This document shows, piece after piece, positions 5,899-11,273 of a DNA stretch of 11,273 bases (positions within the stretch are counted from its first letter, which is position 1; the number at the start of each line of letters is the position of its first letter). Origin of the DNA: an uncultured Burkholderiales bacterium. GTDB taxonomy: Bacteria > Pseudomonadota > Gammaproteobacteria > Burkholderiales > Burkholderiaceae_D. The notes beneath the pieces were generated by a model. It did not search any database, was not told the origin of the DNA, and saw only the letters and a list, made by a program, of their open reading frames with translations. The stretch covers positions 1 to 11,273 of the forward strand of contig CALMOR010000106.1 of NCBI GenBank assembly GCA_937872165.1. The letters run 5' to 3'. The position numbers were made by a program, and so were the translations under genes.

Positions 5899-7446
5899 TT
5901 GCACGACACGTCGCCCGATATCGAACTCACCCTGCCAGCCGCGGAGCCGGACGCGCTCGCCGGCAAGCCGACGACATCCGCCGCCGACCAAGTCGACGAC
6001 CCTGCGCCTGCCGGGCTCGCGACGAAGGACTTCTCGGGCTTCGGCCTCGACCCGACCATCCTCCGCGCGCTCGCCGAGCAGGGCTACACCGTCCCGACGC
6101 CGATCCAGGTCCAGGCGATCCCGGTCGTCATCGCTGGGCGCGACGTGATGGGCGCGGCCCAGACCGGCACCGGCAAGACGGCGGGCTTCGCGCTGCCGAT
6201 CATCCAGAACCTGCTGGCGCTGTCGAGCAACAGCGCGTCGCCTGCCCGTCATCCGGTGCGTGCGCTGATGTTGATGCCGACGCGCGAACTGGCCGATCAG
6301 GTCGCAGCCAACGTAGCGCGCTATGCGCAATACACGAACCTGCGCTCGACCGTCGTGTTCGGCGGCGTGGACATGGCGCCGCAGACCGCCGCGCTGCGCG
6401 CCGGCGTCGAGCTGCTGATCGCGACTCCGGGCCGGCTGCTCGACCACGTGCAGCAGAAGACGCTCAACCTCTCGCAGGTCCAGGTCCTGGTCCTCGACGA
6501 GGCGGATCGCATGCTCGACATGGGTTTCCTTCCGGACCTGCAACGCATCATCAACCTGCTTCCGGCGAAGCGCCAGAACCTGCTCTTCTCGGCGACCTTC
6601 TCGAACGACATCAAGCGGCTCGCGCAGAGCTTCCAGACCGACCCCGTCGTCATCGAGGTCGCCCGCCGCAACGCGACCGCCGAGACGGTCCGGCAGATCG
6701 TCTACGCGATCGCGTCGGACCAGAAGCGCGCCGCCGTCGCGCACATCATCCGCGACCGGTCCTTGAAGCAGGTGCTCGTGTTCTCGAACACCAAGATCGG
6801 CACGGGCCGCCTCGCGCGCGAGCTGAAGGCCGAAGGCATCAACGCCGATGCGATCCACGGCGACAAGAGCCAGCGTGACCGCATGGTGGCGCTCGAGGCG
6901 TTCAAGAAGGGCGAGACCGAGGTGCTGGTCGCGACCGACGTCGCCGCGCGGGGCCTCGACATCGCCGAGCTGCCGGCGGTCATCAACTACGACCTGCCCC
7001 ACGCTCCCGAGGACTACATCCACCGCATCGGACGCACCGGTCGCGCGGGAGCCTCGGGCGTGGCGATCTCGTTGATGGCGCCCGAGGAAGAACGTTACCT
7101 CGCCGATATCGAGAAGCTGACGAAGCGCCCGCTGGAGCGGGCCGTCCTCGAGGGCCTGCGGCCGCGCGAGCGCGAACGCCGGGAAGAGCGTCGGCCGGAT
7201 CGCGAGCGCCATGGCGGCGATCGCGATGCGCCGGGGCAGCAGGCCGGTCCTCGCGCGGCGCGCTACGCATCGCGCAGTCGAGGTCATCACGAAGTGGTCG
7301 ACGATTTCTTCGTACGCCCCTACGAGCCGCAGCCGGACGTGTCGGCCGGGGAAGCGGTCGCCGACGAGTCGCCGGCGTCGTCGGCCGGCACGTCCAGGCC
7401 GACGCGCAAGATCGCCGCCCTGCTGGGCGGTTCCCGGAAAACCTAG
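5899..7446 (+). CDS. rhlE: RhlE-type DEAD-box ATP-dependent RNA helicase
   Basis: The product is 515 residues from a TTG start. An Ala/Pro/Asp-rich N-terminal extension of about 40 residues leads into the Q motif (PTPIQ, 66-70). The full helicase set follows: motif I AQTGTGKT (87-94), Ia PTRELA (127-132), GG (155-156), Ib TPGRL (176-180), II DEAD (200-203), III SAT (231-233), IV VFSNTK (294-299), V ATDVAARGLD (345-354) and VI HRIGRTGR (375-382). The stretch around DEADRMLDMGFLPDLQRI is typical of RhlE. The basic, disordered tail (about 420-515) ends in RKIAALLGG, as in many betaproteobacterial RhlE proteins as I recall. It would unwind RNA during ribosome assembly, mRNA decay or cold adaptation in the cytoplasm. 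No ATG or GTG lies between the upstream region and the core, and codon use is already coding-like from 5899, so TTG is accepted although no clear ribosome binding site precedes it. Its stop overlaps that of gluQRS. Confidence 0.93.
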   Translation: MHDTSPDIELTLPAAEPDALAGKPTTSAADQVDDPAPAGLATKDFSGFGLDPTILRALAEQGYTVPTPIQVQAIPVVIAGRDVMGAAQTGTGKTAGFALPIIQNLLALSSNSASPARHPVRALMLMPTRELADQVAANVARYAQYTNLRSTVVFGGVDMAPQTAALRAGVELLIATPGRLLDHVQQKTLNLSQVQVLVLDEADRMLDMGFLPDLQRIINLLPAKRQNLLFSATFSNDIKRLAQSFQTDPVVIEVARRNATAETVRQIVYAIASDQKRAAVAHIIRDRSLKQVLVFSNTKIGTGRLARELKAEGINADAIHGDKSQRDRMVALEAFKKGETEVLVATDVAARGLDIAELPAVINYDLPHAPEDYIHRIGRTGRAGASGVAISLMAPEEERYLADIEKLTKRPLERAVLEGLRPRERERREERRPDRERHGGDRDAPGQQAGPRAARYASRSRGHHEVVDDFFVRPYEPQPDVSAGEAVADESPASSAGTSRPTRKIAALLGGSRKT

Positions 7447-8330
7447 AGAGCCGGCGACCTGCCGTCAGGCAGCCAGCGTGCGGCCCACGCCTCGGTCGCC
7501 CTGACCCAGAACGCTTCGATCGTTTCCGCATCGCCGATCTCGAGGTCGAGGTGGCGGGCCGCGTCGCGCAGGGCGGGCAGCGGCTTCGCGGGATCGATCG
7601 GCGGCGCGCCGCTGCTCTTGCCGAGCTTGCCGCCGGAGGCGTCGAGCACGAGCGGCACGTGCAGCGTTCGCGGATGCGGGAGGCCCAGCGCCCGTTGCAG
7701 CAGCCTCTGCCGTCCCGTCGAAGCCAGCAGGTCCGCCCCCCGGACGACATCCGTGACGCCCTGCGCACCGTCGTCGACGACCACGGCGAGCTGATAGGCC
7801 CACAGTCCATCGGCGCGCCGCACGACGAAGTCGCCGGTCGTGCGATCGAGTCGCTCGTGGACCGCGCCGAACGCACGGTCCACGAAGGCGGTCTCTTCGG
7901 CCGGAACGCGCATGCGCCATGCACGGGCCGGACGCCCCGGGGGCAAGCCATGGCGGCAAGTGCCCGGGTATACGGCCCCGTGCGAAGAGCCCGACGTCAA
8001 GCCCAGATCCTCGATCTCGCGACGCGTGCAGGCGCACGGATACACCCATCCCGCCGATTCGAGCCGGGCGAGCGCGCCTAGATACGACGCGGACCGCTCG
8101 CTCTGTCGCAAGATCGGACCATCCGCGCGGAAGCCGCACGCATGGAGGGTGGCGACGATATGGTCCGCGACGCCCGCGACTTCCCGCGGGCCGTCCACGT
8201 CTTCGATGCGCACGATCCACTCCCCGCCCTGCGCCCGTGCATCGAGCCAACTCGCCATCGCCGTCGCCAGCGACCCGGCGTGCAGCGGACCGGTGGGCGA
8301 CGGAGCGAACCTGCCGATCACTCCCGGCAT
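7443..8330 (-). CDS. gluQRS: Glutamyl-queuosine tRNA(Asp) synthetase
   Basis: The product is 295 residues, the usual size for GluQRS, which is a glutamyl-tRNA synthetase catalytic core without the anticodon-binding domain. It glutamylates the queuosine base at position 34 of tRNA(Asp). Residues 7-20 (RFAPSPTGPLHAGS) hold the class I HIGH-type motif (HAGS). The zinc ligands expected of GluQRS are present as C99, C101, Y121 and C125. KLGKS (235-239) replaces KMSKS. The ATG at 8330 places the RFAPSPTGPLH motif at the very N-terminus, as in known members, and GGAG lies 5 nt upstream. Longer starts at 8375 or 8456 would add Arg-rich residues and are rejected. The gene converges with rhlE, sharing a CTAG palindrome at the two stops. 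It is divergent from the diguanylate cyclase gene. The dksA gene, its neighbour in many gammaproteobacteria, is not here. Confidence 0.95.
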   Translation of the reverse strand: MPGVIGRFAPSPTGPLHAGSLATAMASWLDARAQGGEWIVRIEDVDGPREVAGVADHIVATLHACGFRADGPILRQSERSASYLGALARLESAGWVYPCACTRREIEDLGLTSGSSHGAVYPGTCRHGLPPGRPARAWRMRVPAEETAFVDRAFGAVHERLDRTTGDFVVRRADGLWAYQLAVVVDDGAQGVTDVVRGADLLASTGRQRLLQRALGLPHPRTLHVPLVLDASGGKLGKSSGAPPIDPAKPLPALRDAARHLDLEIGDAETIEAFWVRATEAWAARWLPDGRSPAL

Positions 8331-8335
8331 CGCTG

Positions 8336-8339
8336 CTCC
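8336..8339 (-). promoter_or_regulatory. Ribosome binding site (GGAG) setting the gluQRS start
   Basis: On the minus strand GGAG lies 5 nt before the ATG at 8330. It supports this start over the in-frame upstream ATG and GTG codons. Confidence 0.6.
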
Positions 8340-8438
8340 GGACCGGCGAATCCCTCTCCCGCGGGTCGTCCGCATGCCTTCGACCGTCGCCATCCTGCTT
8401 CGACGTCTCCGTGGAACAACCCAAAGGAAGGGTCGGCT

Positions 8439-8447
8439 TGCCATAAT
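8439..8447 (+). promoter_or_regulatory. Extended -10 promoter candidate for the diguanylate cyclase gene
   Basis: TGCCATAAT matches the extended -10 pattern TGn plus five of six bases of TATAAT. No convincing -35 lies 16-18 bp upstream. Transcription would begin near 8454, leaving a leader of about 120 nt before the GTG at 8575. An ATG (8446) in frame with the cyclase lies inside this element, which argues against it as the start. The 244-bp gap (8331-8574) shows no other gene; reads in the cyclase frame between about 8483 and 8575 lose the G/C bias at third codon positions. Confidence 0.5.
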
Positions 8448-8574
8448 GCCCGGCAACCCGAAAGCGCGCGGCGTCGACTTCTCAAGGCAGCACGCGACGG
8501 CCCGTGCGCGACCCGCTCGACCACAGGCAAGACGTCGTCCCCTTCCTCCGCATCCCGCTCAGACGCCCGCCTCA

Positions 8575-10566
8575 GTGACACGGCCGACTCCTTCGTCCTC
8601 TCCCCCAGCGATCGCCGCATCGTCGCAGTTCGTCGACCTGCGGGTCCGCGTCGAGTTGCTGGACGTGGCGGCGAAGAGCGCTGCCTTCTCGGGATGGGTC
8701 ACGCTCGGTATCGCCGGCCTGTTGTACGCGATGATGCAGATCGAGAAGGTGTCGTCGATGACGACCGGTTGGCTCGCGCTGATGATCGTCGTCTCGCTCG
8801 TGCGCATCGGCGCTTCCCGCTACTGGCGACGGCTGCGCGCGACGTCGGAAGGTGCGACGCCCGCCTTCGTCGAGCGCTGGGAAAACTACCATGCCGTCCT
8901 TGCGCTGTCGTGCGGCCTGGCGTGGGCGGCGCTGGTCTATTTCACCGTCGTCGATGCCGAACGCGTGACGCTGCTCGTCGGCTTCGCGCTGACCGTCGCA
9001 CTCGTGCTGGCCGGTACGTCGCAGGTGCCCAGCCGTGGCGCCGATCTCCTCTTCGCGATCCCCATCGTGATCGCGCAGATCGTCAACGTGCATCGACTCG
9101 GATCGCTGCACGAGAGTCTCTTCGCGATCGCCTGGATCGTTCTCGTTCTGGTGCTCTACGTGACGCCGCGCCTGTCGTCGACGTCGCTGCGCGAGGCGCT
9201 GCTCGCGCGGATCGTTCACGAACGGCGTGCCGTCGAACAGACCGCGTTGTTCGACACCGCTCCGCTCGGCATCCTCGTGGTCAGGGACGCGCGTATCGTG
9301 GTGTGCAACGAGGCGATGCGTCGCCTGCTCGGCTACGACCGGACGAGCGACCTCATCGGCAAGGACGTCCGCGTGATCATCCCCGACGGCGAGCCGTGGA
9401 AGGAAGCGATGCACGATCGCGACCGGGCGCTGGCCGGACTCGCGGCGCCCCGCATCGTCAAGCGTCTGCGCAGGGACGGCAGCACCGTCGACCTGATGCG
9501 CAACATCGCCGCGCTGCGCACGTCCGCCGGCGAGACGGAGTTCATCGGTACCTACGAGGACGTGAAGGACCGGGTCGCGATCGAGGAAGGTTATCGCCAT
9601 GCGCTGCGAATGCAGCGTCTCGTCTTCGAGGCCGCGGGCGAAGGCATCGCGATCGTCAACGACGGGATCGTCGAGCAGGCCAACCAGGCCCTGTCCGATC
9701 TGCTGGGTACGCCGATCGCCCGGCTCACCGGTCGCCCGTTGCAGACCATCTTCGAGGATCCGCACGAATGGACCGAGATCGAGAAGCGCTTCCAGCGGCT
9801 CGGCAACCTGCTGAAGATCGAACGTCGCGTGCTGCGGTCGGACGGGCGCGCGACCTGGGCCAACGTGACCGGATGCCTCGTCGACGCGCCGGTCGAATCC
9901 GACGGGTCCGCAGGCGATGCGGAAACCACCACCGGCCAGCGCTCGATCTGGATCCTCGCGGACCTGTCGGTCCAGAAGCAGAAGGAGGCCGAGAACTGGC
10001 ATCACGCGAACCACGACGTGATGACCGGCCTGCCCAACCGGCGCTTCCTGCAGGACCGGCTCGACCAGGCGCTCGCGTTCGCACGCCGCGACGGCCGGCG
10101 CGTCGCGGTGCTCGAGGTCGATCTCGACGGCTTCAAGTCGGTCAACGACAACTACGGCCATCGCTTCGGCGACGCGGTCCTCGAAGAAGTCGCTCGCCGA
10201 CTGTCGGCCGTGGTCCGCGAACTCGACACCGTGGGGCGGTGGGGCGGCGACGAATTCGTCCTCGTGCTGAAGGAGATCGAATCGCGCGAGGTCGTCGAGG
10301 AGATGGTCAAGCGCGTGATCGCCCGACTGTCGGACCCGATCGTCTACATGGGACAGAACCTGTCGATCGGCGCGAGCATCGGCATCGCGATGTACCCCGA
10401 CCACGGCGAAGAGGTCGAGATGCTGATGCTCGCGGCGGACCTCGCGATGTACGAGAGCAAGTCGAGCGGCGGCAACACGTGGCGCTTCTCGTCGCCGACG
10501 TCGCTGGTCCCGCGCGGCAAGTACCGGCCGTCCTCGCCGGCACAGGCGCCGGTCGAGAACAGCTGA
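8575..10566 (+). CDS. Membrane-anchored PAS-PAS-GGDEF diguanylate cyclase
   Basis: The product is 663 residues from a GTG start. Residues about 37-197 contain five to six hydrophobic segments (roughly 38-56, 65-82, 106-126, 131-148, 158-173, 183-197), an integral membrane sensor I cannot name. Two PAS-like regions follow (about 218-335, with APLGILVVRDARIVVCNEAMRRLLGY; about 345-470, with AAGEGIAIVNDGIVEQANQA), each with a PAC-like tail. The cyclase domain (about 478-640) has HDVMTGLPNRR, DLDGFKSVND (517-526), GHRFGD and an intact GGDEF (557-561). RxxD (R548-D551), five residues before GGDEF, is the inhibitory I-site. The protein should make cyclic di-GMP from two GTP with product feedback, controlled by signals read by the membrane and PAS parts. 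No EAL or HD-GYP domain is present. The GTG is chosen because upstream codons lose coding bias and the only other start (ATG 8446) lies in a promoter-like element; no ribosome binding site is evident, so the N-terminus is uncertain. Confidence 0.9.
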   Translation: MTRPTPSSSPPAIAASSQFVDLRVRVELLDVAAKSAAFSGWVTLGIAGLLYAMMQIEKVSSMTTGWLALMIVVSLVRIGASRYWRRLRATSEGATPAFVERWENYHAVLALSCGLAWAALVYFTVVDAERVTLLVGFALTVALVLAGTSQVPSRGADLLFAIPIVIAQIVNVHRLGSLHESLFAIAWIVLVLVLYVTPRLSSTSLREALLARIVHERRAVEQTALFDTAPLGILVVRDARIVVCNEAMRRLLGYDRTSDLIGKDVRVIIPDGEPWKEAMHDRDRALAGLAAPRIVKRLRRDGSTVDLMRNIAALRTSAGETEFIGTYEDVKDRVAIEEGYRHALRMQRLVFEAAGEGIAIVNDGIVEQANQALSDLLGTPIARLTGRPLQTIFEDPHEWTEIEKRFQRLGNLLKIERRVLRSDGRATWANVTGCLVDAPVESDGSAGDAETTTGQRSIWILADLSVQKQKEAENWHHANHDVMTGLPNRRFLQDRLDQALAFARRDGRRVAVLEVDLDGFKSVNDNYGHRFGDAVLEEVARRLSAVVRELDTVGRWGGDEFVLVLKEIESREVVEEMVKRVIARLSDPIVYMGQNLSIGASIGIAMYPDHGEEVEMLMLAADLAMYESKSSGGNTWRFSSPTSLVPRGKYRPSSPAQAPVENS

Positions 10567-10575
10567 GCGTCCGGG

Positions 10576-11273
10576 TCAGGCGAGCTGCGCGTGCTGGTCG
10601 CGCAATTCGTCCAGCGTGCTCGAGAACTTCGTGAGCCGGTCGCGCTCCTGGGCCACGACCTCGGCCGGCGCCTTGCCGACGAAGCTCTCGTTGGCGAGCT
10701 TGCCGTTGACCTTGCGGATCTCGCCTTCGATGCGCCCGATCTCCTTCGCGATGCGCTCGCGCTCCACGGCCGTGTCGACCTGCACGTCGAGCATCAGCAG
10801 CGTGTCGCCGACCACCTGCACGGGCGCCTTGGCGGCCGTCGCGTCGAGAGCTTCGACGATGGCGACGTCGGACAATCGCGCGAGCGCCTTCAGGTAGGCG
10901 GCGCTCTCGCCGAGGCGGGCCCGCGCTTCGGTCGTCCTGCCGGCCGCGACCAGCGGCACGCGCTGCGCCGGCGACATCTTCATCGCGCCGCGCAGGTTGC
11001 GGACGGCGTCGACGGCCGCCTTCAGTTCCACGACCCAGCGGTCCGCGGCCGCGTCGATCTTCTCCGGCTGCGCGACCGGATAGCGCTGGACCATGATGCT
11101 CGTCGCCGCGCCGTCGGCCATCGCGCCCGCGAGCGGCGCGACCTTCTGCCACAGCTCCTCGGTGATGAACGGGATGACCGGATGGGCGAGCCGCAGCGTG
11201 GTCTCGAGCACGCGCAGCAGCGTCCTGCGGGTGGCGCGCTTCTGCGCCTGGGTGCCGCCCTGCAGCTGCACCT
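10576..11273 (-). CDS. valS: Valyl-tRNA synthetase, C-terminal part (5' end beyond the window)
   Basis: About 232 codons are visible, open to the right edge. HPVIPFITEELWQ belongs to the class I anticodon-binding domain. The last 70 or so residues (from about VDTAVERERIAKEIGRIEGEI through KVNGKLANESFVGKAPAEVVAQERDRL) form the C-terminal coiled-coil arm characteristic of bacterial ValRS, which contacts tRNA(Val). The enzyme charges tRNA(Val) with valine in the cytoplasm. The catalytic and editing domains are outside the window, so their integrity cannot be judged. The gene ends 9 bp from the convergent diguanylate cyclase gene, with no T-tailed hairpin between. Confidence 0.95.
   Translation of the reverse strand, partial: VQLQGGTQAQKRATRRTLLRVLETTLRLAHPVIPFITEELWQKVAPLAGAMADGAATSIMVQRYPVAQPEKIDAAADRWVVELKAAVDAVRNLRGAMKMSPAQRVPLVAAGRTTEARARLGESAAYLKALARLSDVAIVEALDATAAKAPVQVVGDTLLMLDVQVDTAVERERIAKEIGRIEGEIRKVNGKLANESFVGKAPAEVVAQERDRLTKFSSTLDELRDQHAQLA

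Noticed and set aside
4903..7290. Long minus-strand open frame (795 codons) opposite the aminotransferase and helicase genes
   Set aside because: It lies antisense to two well-supported genes, is rich in Arg, Asp and Val repeats with no domain pattern, and is explained by G/C-rich third codon positions keeping the opposite strand open.
7840..8574. Extension of the cyclase frame upstream to 7840
   Set aside because: It would overlap gluQRS on the other strand. The added sequence is Arg/Pro-rich and lacks coding bias near 8483-8575.
8572..10404. Long minus-strand open frame (610 codons) opposite the diguanylate cyclase gene
   Set aside because: Antisense shadow of the cyclase. The translation is His/Arg/Asp-rich with no recognisable motif.

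Overview
The window is about 11.3 kb of GC-rich, densely packed bacterial chromosome. Codons are strongly G/C-ending and gaps are short. The mix of genes (RhlE-type helicase, GluQRS, ValS, a membrane-bound PAS-GGDEF protein, a DUF1302-type outer-membrane protein) points to a Gram-negative proteobacterium. I favour a betaproteobacterium, from general resemblance rather than any diagnostic marker. I see no rRNA, tRNA, CRISPR array, insertion sequence, phage gene or attachment site.

Left part (1-4246): the 3' part of a probable DUF1302-type outer-membrane protein on the + strand converges, 10 bp apart, on a three-gene minus-strand operon. In transcription order the operon encodes a FeeM-like N-acyl amino acid synthase (4246-3443), a ThiF/E1-like adenylyltransferase (3425-2538) and a nitroreductase-fold FMN flavoprotein (2541-1447). 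This is the most interesting part of the window. It combines an acyltransferase that would make an N-acyl amino acid, an enzyme fold that adenylates carboxylates, and a flavin oxidoreductase. As far as I recall, the E1-like and nitroreductase domains occur fused in the mycobacterial Rv1355c/MoeY family, which supports their working together. The product is unknown. All three genes start at an NTGA start/stop overlap, which suggests tight translational coupling.

Middle (4247-8330): a 203-bp divergent intergenic region separates the operon from an omega-amino acid:pyruvate aminotransferase. A RhlE-type DEAD-box RNA helicase follows on the + strand, preceded by an extended -10 promoter candidate. 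The helicase converges on gluQRS (minus strand), and the two stop codons share one CTAG palindrome.

Right part (8331-11273): a second divergent region with a strong extended -10 candidate leads into a membrane-anchored diguanylate cyclase with two PAS-like regions and an intact GGDEF active site and I-site. It converges, 9 bp apart, on the 3' end of valS, which runs off the right edge.

The housekeeping genes (rhlE, gluQRS, valS) look like ordinary chromosomal backbone. The FeeM-like/E1-like/nitroreductase operon, perhaps with the divergent aminotransferase and the neighbouring outer-membrane protein, is the candidate undescribed metabolic system.
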